Below are positions 18,979-26,653 of a DNA stretch of 64,000 nt, one piece after another (within the stretch, counting starts at the first letter, position 1; each line of letters begins with the position of its first letter). The DNA is taken from assembly GCF_003610535.1 (NCBI RefSeq), contig NZ_RAPN01000005.1:62001-126000 (forward strand), written 5' to 3'. This stretch comes from Mangrovibacterium diazotrophicum (GTDB lineage Bacteria; Bacteroidota; Bacteroidia; Bacteroidales; Prolixibacteraceae). The position numbers were made by a program, and so were the translations under genes. The notes beneath the pieces are model-generated. The model was given only the letters and a program-made list of their open reading frames with translations, made no database searches and was not told the DNA's origin.

Positions 18979-19473
18979 TTATTGGGGTTCTACTCTTTTT
19001 AAACTTTCCGGATCATCTCCAAGATGCTTCTCCATCACCGGCATAAAACGCCCTACGATTGTTGTCTTCAATTTGCTAACCGTGCGGAAACCATAGCTGA
19101 GGTAAAAAGCTTCCGAATTGGGGTCAGCATCCAACACCACTTTTTTAAATCCGTCACCCTCAACACGCATCATAAAATCGTTAAGCAGGTAATTACCGAA
19201 GCCACGACCAATAAAGGCGGGTTCGACAAACAGATTATCGAGCTTGACTGTCCCCGAAGCAACAGTTCGATAGGCGTAGTAGCCCACCAACTCTTCATCG
19301 GCGAACAGCTTGAACGCTGTGCTTTCGGCCAGGTATTCCGTCGTAATTCGAAGTTCATCACGCCAGGCCTCCATTTGCTCGGGGCTATAATTCCAGTAAG
19401 CTTTCGACCGAAAAGTCAAATCGGTTAGCACCTGGGCATCGGTGCTCTGTACTTTTTCAATAGTTAGATTCAT
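18979..19473 (-). CDS. GNAT-family N-acetyltransferase
   Basis: Acetyl-CoA-dependent N-acetyltransferase of unknown acceptor. I start it at the ATG at 19473 (MNLTIEKVQSTDAQVLTDL), eleven codons inside the longest frame; this gives 164 residues. The acetyl-CoA loop is LFVEPAFIGRGFGNYLLNDFM (V-x-x-x-x-R-G-x-G type), and the end GFKKVVLDADPNSEAFYLSYGF is the usual beta5/alpha4 segment. It lies between the methyltransferase gene (60 bp upstream) and the DinB-like gene (10 bp downstream). Confidence 0.85.
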   Translation of the reverse strand: MNLTIEKVQSTDAQVLTDLTFRSKAYWNYSPEQMEAWRDELRITTEYLAESTAFKLFADEELVGYYAYRTVASGTVKLDNLFVEPAFIGRGFGNYLLNDFMMRVEGDGFKKVVLDADPNSEAFYLSYGFRTVSKLKTTIVGRFMPVMEKHLGDDPESLKRVEPQ

Positions 19474-19533
19474 GCTTAAACTTATCCATAAGTTCTGAAA
19501 ATTCAAACTTTCAACATACTAAAAACCAAACGC

Positions 19534-20181
19534 TCAGCCCCTCCGCTTCCGACCGATTAAAATTAGATCCGTGCTGATTCGGCCATCCGGCGCTTGATAG
19601 TCCTGCCGAACCGAATGCTCGATTTCAATTCCGGCCTCTCGCAGCAATTCTTCGAGCGATGCCTTCAAATGATAATTGAAAAACACCTCACTGTCGCCCG
19701 AAAAACTGGTCGGTTCAAAACCGGCGTTGTCCGAATCTCCCTCCATGGTGCTGATGTAAATCAATCCGCCCGGTGATATCTGCGCTGCACAATCGACAAT
19801 CAGCTTTTGGGTATCTTCAGCAGACAAAAAGGGTAGACAAAACGAGCACATTACCAGATCGAATTGCCTTTTCAACGCTCGGATTTTTCGAACATCCATC
19901 ACGCGAAAATCAACTGACGGCAGCGAACGACGTGCAATCTCAATCATCCGGGGTGCCAAGTCGATTGCCGTGATTTGAGCATCCGGAAAATGGCCATGCA
20001 GAAATCCGGTTATATTTCCCGGACCGCAGCCCAGCTCCAAAATACTCGAAACCGGCTCGGGTGCCAAACTCACAAAAAGGTCCAAATGCACCTGGTACGA
20101 ATCAATATTCTTGAAACGCTCATTGAACTCGTCCGCGAACTCATTAAAGCGCTGAACAGAGATGTCAAAATTTTCTTTCAT
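19534..20181 (-). CDS. class I SAM-dependent methyltransferase
   Basis: Small-molecule or macromolecule methyltransferase with a Rossmann fold: motif I ILELGCGPGNITGFL, an acidic ribose-binding residue in ITAIDLAPRMIEIA, and VMDVRKIRALKRQFDLVMCSF at motif III/IV. I chose the ATG at 20181 (MKENFDISVQRFNEFADEF), which clears the upstream gene; an alternative start at 20208 overlaps that gene by 14 nt. The target is unknown. It appears to share a transcript with the membrane protein before it and the GNAT protein after it. Confidence 0.85.
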   Translation of the reverse strand: MKENFDISVQRFNEFADEFNERFKNIDSYQVHLDLFVSLAPEPVSSILELGCGPGNITGFLHGHFPDAQITAIDLAPRMIEIARRSLPSVDFRVMDVRKIRALKRQFDLVMCSFCLPFLSAEDTQKLIVDCAAQISPGGLIYISTMEGDSDNAGFEPTSFSGDSEVFFNYHLKASLEELLREAGIEIEHSVRQDYQAPDGRISTDLILIGRKRRG

Positions 20182-20194
20182 GAGTTTAAACGAC

Positions 20195-20563
20195 CTATTT
20201 TCTGCCATCTTTCCGGTTATATTGACTCCAGCCTCCGGCGGCAATCCCAGCTCCTCCTAAAACAGGGCCATAGGCAACCAGATAAGAATTACCGGTATTG
20301 ATATACCCCAGATAGGTGCCAAGTGTCACAATAATTCCAACAACTGAAATCACCAGCCCGACAGCAATCAGTTCCCGGGCTTTTTGATTTCGACTCTTTT
20401 TCACGTCCCCCCGGAGAATCTGGTTGTCAATCAATCGAATAATTACCCGGATATCTTCTTCCGCCACTCCCTCCGACGCTAATCGACTCCGAATCTCTCC
20501 AAAACTCATCCCCTCTTGTTTTAACACCAAGTACTTATCGTATAATTCTTTACTACTCGCCAT
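20195..20563 (-). CDS. small membrane protein of unknown function
   Basis: A 122-residue protein I do not recognise. Residues 1-60 form a soluble part with a helical repeat-like segment (LYDKYLVLKQEGMSFGEIRSRL), and 60-112 hold two predicted membrane helices (LIAVGLVISVVGIIVTLGTYL and YGPVLGGAGIAAGG). The C-terminus is basic and cytoplasmic by the positive-inside rule. It is the first gene of the small-gene group and may overlap the start of the methyltransferase gene. Confidence 0.65.
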   Translation of the reverse strand: MASSKELYDKYLVLKQEGMSFGEIRSRLASEGVAEEDIRVIIRLIDNQILRGDVKKSRNQKARELIAVGLVISVVGIIVTLGTYLGYINTGNSYLVAYGPVLGGAGIAAGGWSQYNRKDGRK

Positions 20564-20612
20564 TTATTTATGCTTTGTTTTTATTGATCCATTCAACTTA
20601 CTTCTATTCGCG

Positions 20613-20688
20613 TCGACTTCAAAGTCGAGCCCGAGTGGTATTCTTTAACCCTGATTTCTTTTTATAGACATATGATGCCTCCGGCATC
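20613..20688. repeat. REP-like element, left copy
   Basis: Two palindromes 45 nt apart: TCGACTT/AAGTCGA (20613-20628) and GATGCC-TCC-GGCATC (20674-20688). The order and the linker match the copy at 21229-21304 on the other side of the transposase gene. The second palindrome lies inside the last codons of the transposase. Confidence 0.65.
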
Positions 20689-21153
20689 TTCATCTTCAAT
20701 CCATTGAAAAAGATGTTCCGTCTTATACTCCACCTCAAATGCTTTCAGGAAAGCAAGATATTCTTCTTTAAATGTCTTCCTTTTGTGATGTTCTTTCTGA
20801 GATTGAATATACTGGATCACATCCGACAACTGAGAACGACTGTATGAAAATGCTCCAAATCCTTCCTGCCAACGAAAACGAAATTTTGTAAATTCTTTCT
20901 CTTTGAGAAAATCGTTGGACGATTTTTTAATTTCCCGAACAAGATCCGACAAGCAACAGCTCGGTCGCATACCAATTAAAAAATGAATGTGGTCGGCAGT
21001 TCCATTTATGGCCAGGAGCTTTTGCCCTTTATTCGAAACTATGCCGGTGATGTATTTAAACAATTCTTCCTCCCAATCTCGGTGAATTAAAGCATTTCGA
21101 TTTTGAACAGCAAAAACAACCTGAATATAAATTTGTGAAAAAGTATCAGCCAT
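20662..21153 (-). CDS. IS200-like Y1 transposase (RAYT type)
   Basis: Single-strand DNA transposase of the HUH/Y1 class, 163 residues. The HUH motif is ADHIHFLIG (about 53-61), and the nucleophile is the Tyr in DVIQYIQSQKEHH. The family start QIYIQVVFAVQNRNALI is present and the frame is intact. There are no IS ends, partner tnpB or target duplications. Instead, REP-like hairpins lie on both sides, as for domesticated REP-associated transposases (RAYTs) that mobilise REP elements in trans. The last residues, DAGGIICL, are encoded by one of the hairpins. It is transcribed with its neighbours but is unrelated to them. Confidence 0.88.
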   Translation of the reverse strand: MADTFSQIYIQVVFAVQNRNALIHRDWEEELFKYITGIVSNKGQKLLAINGTADHIHFLIGMRPSCCLSDLVREIKKSSNDFLKEKEFTKFRFRWQEGFGAFSYSRSQLSDVIQYIQSQKEHHKRKTFKEEYLAFLKAFEVEYKTEHLFQWIEDEDAGGIICL

Positions 21154-21174
21154 ATTGTATTTTCAATTTAACGA

Positions 21175-21304
21175 GATGAAATCCGGAGGATTTTAATGTT
21201 TGTAGCATTTGAGCAAAGTGGAAAACTATACGACTCCAGCTGGAGTCGTATTCCTATTGCTTCAACCTAATTCCTTTCTACAAACATTTGATGCCTCCGG
21301 CATC
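21175..21304. repeat. REP-like inverted pair upstream of the transposase
   Basis: A hairpin AAATCC-GGA-GGATTT (21179-21193) followed by AATGTTTGTAG in plus orientation. Then comes a perfect 22-bp palindrome whose left half is TACGACTCCAG (21229-21250), then CTACAAACATT with the hairpin GATGCC-TCC-GGCATC (21290-21304) in minus orientation. The two AATGTTTGTAG boxes face each other, giving a REPIN-like layout with the GTAG tetranucleotide typical of RAYT substrates. The segment from 21229 is homologous to the left copy. Confidence 0.7.
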
Positions 21305-21347
21305 GAATATTCTATGAAAAGCTACTCCCTTGAAATCGGAATCAACA

Positions 21348-22055
21348 TCACTTCAACTCGAAACGCACAAGCAAATCGTATTTCAACTCCATCTTTTCAA
21401 ACTCAATATTAGGGGGTGCTGACGATCCATAAATTGTGCTCTTCGCCCCTCTAACACGGACTCCGGCAACAGCTCCGGTTAATGCAAACGATGCATTCGT
21501 TCCATTGTCCGAAATATACAATGCCCGGCCAGTCTCCTGCCCCAATGCTTGAGCCAGCGCATCTGCCTTCGACTTGGCGGCCTTGATTGCCTCCACTTTT
21601 ACTTCGTCTCGGTATTTCTCGATAGAGCTGTTATCCAGCTTATCGATCGAAATATTGGAGATTCCCAATTCTCCCAATTCCAAATACACCTGTCCTACTG
21701 TTTTAGCGTCATGCACCAGCAGCTGATATTCTTTGCTCATCAAAATATCTGTTTTTCGCAACAGGTAAAACTGGAAGTTGCTCACAAAATCTCTGACCAC
21801 CAATTCCTTTTCTACATCAATCCCAATCTCCTCCAGCTTAGAATACATCTCGCCCTCCACTTCCGACAACGTCTTCCCCTTTATCTCTTTCTCATTCAAC
21901 AATATTTTAAGATAAATGAGATCGGGCGCAACCTGTTTCTCGGCATGACCACCGACCTCAATGTAATTCTGGTCGATAAAATTTTTCCCTGACTCTTGTG
22001 CTTCTACCATACCAATGCTAAGAATTAGCAAAAGGATTGAGAGTAATTTCTTCAT
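21348..22055 (-). CDS. SIMPL (DUF541) periplasmic protein
   Basis: Exported protein of the SIMPL/DUF541 family, 235 residues. A signal peptide (MKKLLSILLLILSIGMVEAQ) leads into the conserved IEVGGHAEKQVAPDLIYLKI. Near residue 150 is the second family mark, VEAIKAAKSKADALAQALGQ. The family includes E. coli YggE, linked to lowered oxidative stress, and an IRAK-binding mouse protein; its biochemical role is not settled. It is monocistronic as far as can be seen; its 3' end lies 44 bp from the REP-like cluster. Confidence 0.88.
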   Translation of the reverse strand: MKKLLSILLLILSIGMVEAQESGKNFIDQNYIEVGGHAEKQVAPDLIYLKILLNEKEIKGKTLSEVEGEMYSKLEEIGIDVEKELVVRDFVSNFQFYLLRKTDILMSKEYQLLVHDAKTVGQVYLELGELGISNISIDKLDNSSIEKYRDEVKVEAIKAAKSKADALAQALGQETGRALYISDNGTNASFALTGAVAGVRVRGAKSTIYGSSAPPNIEFEKMELKYDLLVRFELK

Positions 22056-22189
22056 TTTAGGTGATTTTAGGCTTTGTACAAATCTGTTTTTTCGTTTTCA
22101 ATTTAACATTTTTGTTGTTTCATTTCACAAACCAGCTGATTTTGTTTTTAGCATTTGATCAAAAAAATTATGCATCCCATAAAAAAATA

Positions 22190-22219
22190 AAAAATCCGAT
22201 CTTTAATAAAAGACCGGAT
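22190..22219 (-). terminator. terminator of the 128-residue VOC gene
   Basis: ATCCGATCTTT (22194-22204) pairs with AAAGACCGGAT (22209-22219), with one G-U pair and a 4-nt loop. On the minus strand TTTTTTATTTTTTT follows. Confidence 0.85.
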
Positions 22220-22250
22220 CTACTTCCTTAAGTTTTAGAACAACTTGCTA

Positions 22251-22637
22251 TCAATCCATCGAATGGATCCCAATCATGTTGCCTTCGGTATCGGCAGCCA
22301 AGGTTATAAAACCATACTCGCCAATCGACATTTTGGGACGAATGACTTTTCCGCCAGCGCTGGCCACGCGAGCTTCTTCAACACTGCAATCGGCACTGGC
22401 AAAATACACGATGGTACTATTTCCGCCAGCGGGCACGCCTTCCATCCGTACCAAAGCACCCGACACACGACCCTTAACTTCCATATCGCCGGGGAAAGCC
22501 ATCATTTGAAGCTCGTCATCGGTCGGGCTTTTCAAAGGTGCTAACTCGGTTTCGAACACTGTTTCATAAAATTTTTGAGCGCGTAGCATATCATCCACAT
22601 AAATCTCGAACCACACAACCGGATTTTGAATTTTCAT
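22251..22637 (-). CDS. VOC-family protein (glyoxalase-like)
   Basis: A 128-residue single VOC unit: PVVWFEIYVDDMLRAQKFYETVF at the start, the central VVRM-like strand around YFASADCSVEEARVASAGG, and the end FITLAADTEGNMIGIHS, where a Glu metal ligand (usually NxxGLxE) is replaced by His. It resembles the PhnB/YdfO-type extradiol-like proteins often called putative enzymes. The substrate is unknown. It has its own terminator. Confidence 0.82.
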   Translation of the reverse strand: MKIQNPVVWFEIYVDDMLRAQKFYETVFETELAPLKSPTDDELQMMAFPGDMEVKGRVSGALVRMEGVPAGGNSTIVYFASADCSVEEARVASAGGKVIRPKMSIGEYGFITLAADTEGNMIGIHSMD

Positions 22638-23239
22638 AGCATCTAAGTTTTATTGTTTCCAAACGATAAGTTACGCTGATTTTCTACGAGTTAAAAATTA
22701 TACTGTTCAACCTGATGCGGGATTTCGCAAAACATATCAAAACAAAAAACCGGCTATGTGTAACCGGTTTATTGGGGAATAGGAAAAAATAAAGTTGGAC
22801 TTTTTGTCCTTGAAACGGGATTCTGTTTCGGAACTGTCTCCATGGCATTGAGACAAACGTTGCTGTTTATTAAAAATTGTTTCTGTTTTCTGACGGATAG
22901 ATGCAAATACCATCCCAAAGTTGCTCTCGGGAAACATGTTGCGCAGCAGTTTTCAAAATAAAATACATTGAGCGCTTCCTTTACTCTTCAACGCCACCCT
23001 TAAATAAAAACGGTCTTCGCCAATAACCGATTTTAAGATTTTTTACTCGGCTTTCGGAAGTTTCAAACCCACAAATGACGAGGCATTTAGCCCATCGAAA
23101 ATGAGTTTCTACAAAGGCAAAAACGACGCCAAAAAATCACAATTAACAATTAAATTACATTTGATTTTTTCGACATAAAGGCTATCTATTTGATTTCCTG
23201 AAGTCATAAATCCCATCTATATCGTATAGAAAATTTCGC
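22638..23239. other. 600-bp gene-poor stretch
   Basis: I find no convincing gene here. It holds a hairpin with a T-run in minus orientation (22747-22770) that belongs to no visible gene, a weak second one near 23010-23033, and AT-rich sequence before the ahpC promoter. A 66-codon minus frame at 22737-22937 runs through the first hairpin and has no family marks. Confidence 0.5.
22742..22770 (-). terminator. orphan minus-strand terminator
   Basis: AAACCGG (22747-22753) pairs with CCGGTTT (22764-22770); on the minus strand the stem runs into TTTTTTG. No minus-strand gene ends here, so it may close an unseen small RNA or an antisense transcript from the ahpC region. Confidence 0.55.
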
Positions 23240-23271
23240 TTTGCCAGTTTTCTTATGTACCTCTATGTTTG
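23240..23271 (+). promoter_or_regulatory. ahpC promoter
   Basis: TTTG (23240-23243), 20 nt, TATGTTTG (23264-23271): an exact Bacteroidetes consensus 37 bp before the ATG at 23309. It also shows that an upstream ATG at 23255 cannot be the start, since it lies inside the promoter. Confidence 0.8.
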
Positions 23272-23308
23272 CAGTACAAATTATAACAAACAACTAAAAT
23301 TTTATATC

Positions 23309-23872
23309 ATGTCACAGATTGGTAAACAAATCGTAGATTTTAAAGCGCAAGCTTTCGTAAACAACGGATTTCAGGAAGTAACTAAAGAAGATGTCGTAGG
23401 CCGTTGGTCAGTATTCTTCTTCTACCCTGCCGACTTCACTTTTGTATGTCCTACTGAATTGGAAGATTTGGCAAACCTGTATGAAGAGTTCAAAGCTGTT
23501 GATTGCGAGATCTTCTCTGTTTCAACCGACACTCACTTCGTACACAAAGCATGGCACGATACTTCTGATACTATCAAAAAAATTAAATACCCAATGTTGG
23601 CTGACCCAACAGGTGTATTGTCAAGAGGTTTTGATGTAATGATCGAAGAAGTAGGTTTGGCAGAACGCGGAACTTTCATCGTAAACCCACAAGGTGAAAT
23701 CGTAGCTTACGAAGTTGTAGCCGGAAACGTAGGTCGTAACGCTGAAGAATTGCTTCGTCGCTTGAAAGCTCTTCAGTTTGTAGCTGCTCACCCAGCAGAA
23801 GTTTGTCCTGCAAAATGGAAAGAAGGCGCAGCAACATTGCAACCAAGCATCGATTTGGTTGGCAAAATCTAA
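23309..23872 (+). CDS. ahpC: alkyl hydroperoxide reductase subunit C (2-Cys peroxiredoxin)
   Basis: Reduces hydrogen peroxide and organic hydroperoxides in the cytoplasm. It has 187 residues from the ATG at 23309. The peroxidatic Cys47 lies in DFTFVCPTEL and the resolving Cys166 in HPAEVCPAKW, the same numbers as the E. coli enzyme. Codon use is strongly biased, as expected of an abundant protein. A strong terminator separates it from ahpF, so AhpC should be made in excess of AhpF. Confidence 0.96.
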   Translation: MSQIGKQIVDFKAQAFVNNGFQEVTKEDVVGRWSVFFFYPADFTFVCPTELEDLANLYEEFKAVDCEIFSVSTDTHFVHKAWHDTSDTIKKIKYPMLADPTGVLSRGFDVMIEEVGLAERGTFIVNPQGEIVAYEVVAGNVGRNAEELLRRLKALQFVAAHPAEVCPAKWKEGAATLQPSIDLVGKI

Positions 23873-23892
23873 TTGCTAAGAAATTAAAACTT

Positions 23893-23933
23893 AACAGGGA
23901 GAATTTGCAATCAGAGTTCTCCCTGTTTTTTTA
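23893..23933 (+). terminator. terminator between ahpC and ahpF
   Basis: A perfect 11-bp stem AACAGGGAGAA (23893-23903) with TTCTCCCTGTT (23917-23927) and a T-run. It lies 20 bp after ahpC and ends 13 bp before ahpF, so it probably acts as a partial terminator setting the ratio of the two subunits. Confidence 0.85.
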
Positions 23934-23945
23934 AACAAAACAGCC

Positions 23946-25529
23946 ATGTTAAATCAAGGATTAAAAGACCAGGTAAAAGCTGTTTTTGCCGGTCTGAAAA
24001 ACAATTATACTTTTCAGGTTACTGCAGCCGCATCGCACCCAAGCAAAGCTGACTTGGTGAGCCTGCTCGAAGATGTTGCCTCGTGCTCTGAAAAGATCAA
24101 TGTTCAGCAAACAGAAGGCGAAGGACTTTCCTTCAACATTTTGAAAAACGGCGAAGCAAACCCGATTACTTTTCGGGCTATTCCAAACGGACACGAGTTT
24201 ACGACCTTGTTGCTTGCCGTATTGAACCTGGACGGAATCGGGAAAAACCTGCCCGACGAAGCCATGACCAAACGTATTCAGGCATTGAAAAATCCGGTTC
24301 AGCTGAAAAGCTACATTTCGTTGACTTGTACCAACTGTCCGGATGTAGTGCAGGCTTTGAATATCGTTGCTATTCTGAATCCGAATATTCAACACGAGTT
24401 GATTGACGGAGGAATTAACCAGGAAGAAGTTGAAAAACTAAATATACAGGCAGTTCCGGCGGTTTATGCTAATGGCGAATTGCTGCACGTAGGCCGTTCA
24501 TCATTGGGCGAGCTGATTGAAAAGATTGAAACGTTGTCGGGTTCCAGCTACCAGGCTGAAGCCGGACCAGCAAAAACATACGATGTAATTGTTGCCGGAG
24601 GTGGCCCCGCCGGAGTTTCAGCAGCCATCTACTCGGCCCGTAAAGGTTTCTCCGTTGCCATTGTTGCTGAGAAAATCGGCGGACAGGTAACCGAAACAGT
24701 TGACATTGAAAACATGATTTCGGTGAATAAAACAACCGGAGCACAATTGTCGGCCAACCTGAAACAGCACATCAGTGATTACCAGATAGACGTGATGGAG
24801 AACCGTCGTGTAACCGAGGTTGAAGTGATCGACGGTCTGAAAACCGTAAAGACTTCACTGGGTGAAACATTGATTGCCCCGGCCTTGATTATCGCGACAG
24901 GTGCTAGCTGGCGTAAACTGAATGTTCCGGGCGAAAGCCAGTATATTGGCTCAGGTGTGGCATTCTGCACGCACTGCGACGGACCATTCTACAAAGGCAA
25001 AAAAGTAGCTGTCATTGGTGGTGGTAACTCGGGCCTTGAAGCTGCAATCGACTTGTCTTCCATTGCCTCTGAGGTAACTGTGCTCGAGTTTATGGATACG
25101 CTGAAAGGCGACCAGGTATTGCAAGACAAACTGGCTACCCTGCCCAACGTTAAAGTAATTACCAATGCCCAAACCAAGGAAGTGATCGGCGATGGCGGCA
25201 AAGTAACTGCACTGGACTTCAAACACCGCAGCACCGAGGCCGAAGAAAGATTAAATTTGGATGGTGTGTTTGTTCAAATCGGCTTAACGGCCAATAGCGA
25301 GGTATTTGCCAATGTGGTTGATCGGAACCGCGCCGGCGAAATTATTATCGATGCACACTGCCGTACCAAACAAGCGGGTATTTACGCGGCGGGCGACGTT
25401 TCGGAAGTACCTTACAAACAGATTGTAATTGCCATGGGTGAAGGCTCAAAAGCCGCACTTTCGGCATTCGACGATAAAATTAAAGGGCTGCAACTCGGTG
25501 TTGTGCCCGAAGCCATGACAGCAAATTAG
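23946..25529 (+). CDS. ahpF: alkyl hydroperoxide reductase subunit F
   Basis: NADH- and FAD-dependent disulfide reductase that regenerates AhpC. The N-terminal double-thioredoxin domain has the redox pair Cys128/Cys131 (TCTNCPDVV). The flavoprotein part begins about residue 210 with VIVAGGGPAGVSAAIYSARKG and holds the second pair Cys341/Cys344 (FCTHCDGP), followed by VAVIGGGNSGLEAAIDL for NADH. The end GIYAAGDVSEVPYKQIVIAMGEG is the FAD-binding close. At 527 residues it is near the E. coli length. It is preceded by a terminator and has no separate promoter that I can see. Confidence 0.96.
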   Translation: MLNQGLKDQVKAVFAGLKNNYTFQVTAAASHPSKADLVSLLEDVASCSEKINVQQTEGEGLSFNILKNGEANPITFRAIPNGHEFTTLLLAVLNLDGIGKNLPDEAMTKRIQALKNPVQLKSYISLTCTNCPDVVQALNIVAILNPNIQHELIDGGINQEEVEKLNIQAVPAVYANGELLHVGRSSLGELIEKIETLSGSSYQAEAGPAKTYDVIVAGGGPAGVSAAIYSARKGFSVAIVAEKIGGQVTETVDIENMISVNKTTGAQLSANLKQHISDYQIDVMENRRVTEVEVIDGLKTVKTSLGETLIAPALIIATGASWRKLNVPGESQYIGSGVAFCTHCDGPFYKGKKVAVIGGGNSGLEAAIDLSSIASEVTVLEFMDTLKGDQVLQDKLATLPNVKVITNAQTKEVIGDGGKVTALDFKHRSTEAEERLNLDGVFVQIGLTANSEVFANVVDRNRAGEIIIDAHCRTKQAGIYAAGDVSEVPYKQIVIAMGEGSKAALSAFDDKIKGLQLGVVPEAMTAN

Positions 25530-25570
25530 TTCGATCAGGACATTTATTTTAGGTTTAGAGAGAAAAGGTG

Positions 25571-25606
25571 AAAAGGTGTTTGCGACGGCAAGCACCTTTT
25601 TTTTTG
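25571..25606 (+). terminator. terminator after ahpF
   Basis: AAAGGTG-TTTGC pairs with GCAAG-CACCTTT around a GACG loop, with one mismatch, and nine T follow. It lies about 45 bp after the ahpF stop. Confidence 0.8.
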
Positions 25607-25955
25607 GTATGTTAGCCATCTTACTGACGTGTAAATCCCAAATAAAAATTTGAGAGCCCTACCGGGCGGGTTTTCATCTTTGGCTTGATCCAAAGACGAA
25701 ACAGAAAGATCAAGGCTGATTTTTGTCTTCTGCTTTCATCTCCCAAAAGCTAAGTTCAGCCGGGTGATCTCCTCCTTACGTCGGAGCTTCCCGGTTTCTC
25801 TATTCTTTCGGTTCGATTTTCAGCTTTGACAAAAATAGGCCGGGACGCATGGAACAAGCTTCAAAATAAAATTTCAACCAATCATTTACTTCTTACTTTT
25901 ACTCCTCGGCTTCGTTCCCGGTGTCACCCTTGTTTTTCTGACTCCCCTGTTCCTC
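25607..25955. other. non-coding stretch with repeat-like hairpins
   Basis: About 350 bp without a supported gene. It contains nested inverted segments: CTTTGG/CCAAAG around CTTGAT near 25680-25700, CTTGATC/GATCAAG across the next 30 nt, and CCGGG...CCCGG with an inner CTCC/GGAG around 25755-25800. The style (a TTTGG...CCAAAGACGAAAC run) recalls interspersed repeats of other Bacteroidetes genomes, but no second copy lies in this window. Confidence 0.4.
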
Positions 25956-26651
25956 TCAGAATTTCAGTTCAATTTTATTCTCCTCGAAAAGCTGCATGCC
26001 CGACGAAAATCCGCCAACATCTTTCAATTCCAGATTTCCCTTGCGAATGAGTTGACGCGCCTGCTTTAAATCATCCTTTTTCACACATCGCAACAACGAC
26101 TTTTTCCGAAGTTGTACCGATGTAAAATCACTTTCGGGTTGAAACAGGAAGTAGCGATAGCCGCTAAAAAACTCCTGGTTTTTCAACACATCATTTTGGT
26201 CTTTGTAAGGCGACGTATTCAACAGATTCACCTTATAATAGCATAACAAATCGGTTTGCCCCTCGTGCAAAATCCGAAAAAAGCGATCGCCTTTCGGGAA
26301 GCCGGGGAAGAAACGTTTTTCGAATAACCAATGCTCGCCAAACAAATCAAACTCGAAGCGATGCAGGGTATATTTATCGAGTTTGATGACCGTAAAATAA
26401 ACCGGGTTATAGGTGATCAGCTCATCGAGGTAGGCATTGTACTTCAATGGAACATTCTCGATTACCTCTCCCGAAACCAAAGTAACTGAGCCGTTAATCC
26501 AGTCATCAAACAAAAACGGCGATCCACGCAATTGCTCATGGTAAGCATAGCGTTGCCCCGTCAGTTTTTCCTGGTCCCAATTTTCCTTTGGCTGCGCCTG
26601 AAGAGTTAAGGCACCAAAGAACAATAAAATTATCAGTATCGTATTTTTCAT
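25956..26651 (-). CDS. secreted protein of unknown function
   Basis: A 231-residue protein with a clear signal peptide (MKNTILIILLFFGALTLQAQ). I do not recognise the family. After the signal come short beta-rich segments (GSVTLVSGEVIENVPLKYNAY, TVIKLDKYTLHRFEF), an aromatic-rich centre, and a helical end with LRKKSLLRCVKKDDLKQARQLI, which looks like a basic amphipathic helix. It is the last gene of the TonB-receptor operon, starting 2 nt after the gene before it, so it is probably an exported accessory of that surface system. Confidence 0.7.
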   Translation of the reverse strand: MKNTILIILLFFGALTLQAQPKENWDQEKLTGQRYAYHEQLRGSPFLFDDWINGSVTLVSGEVIENVPLKYNAYLDELITYNPVYFTVIKLDKYTLHRFEFDLFGEHWLFEKRFFPGFPKGDRFFRILHEGQTDLLCYYKVNLLNTSPYKDQNDVLKNQEFFSGYRYFLFQPESDFTSVQLRKKSLLRCVKKDDLKQARQLIRKGNLELKDVGGFSSGMQLFEENKIELKF

Positions 26652-26653
26652 GC

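Noticed and set aside
20662-21153. Complete IS200/IS605 insertion
   Set aside because: There is no tnpB and no recognisable IS ends; the hairpins are arranged as REP-like elements.
22737-22937. 66-codon minus-strand frame
   Set aside because: It runs through a terminator hairpin and has no recognisable features or promoter.
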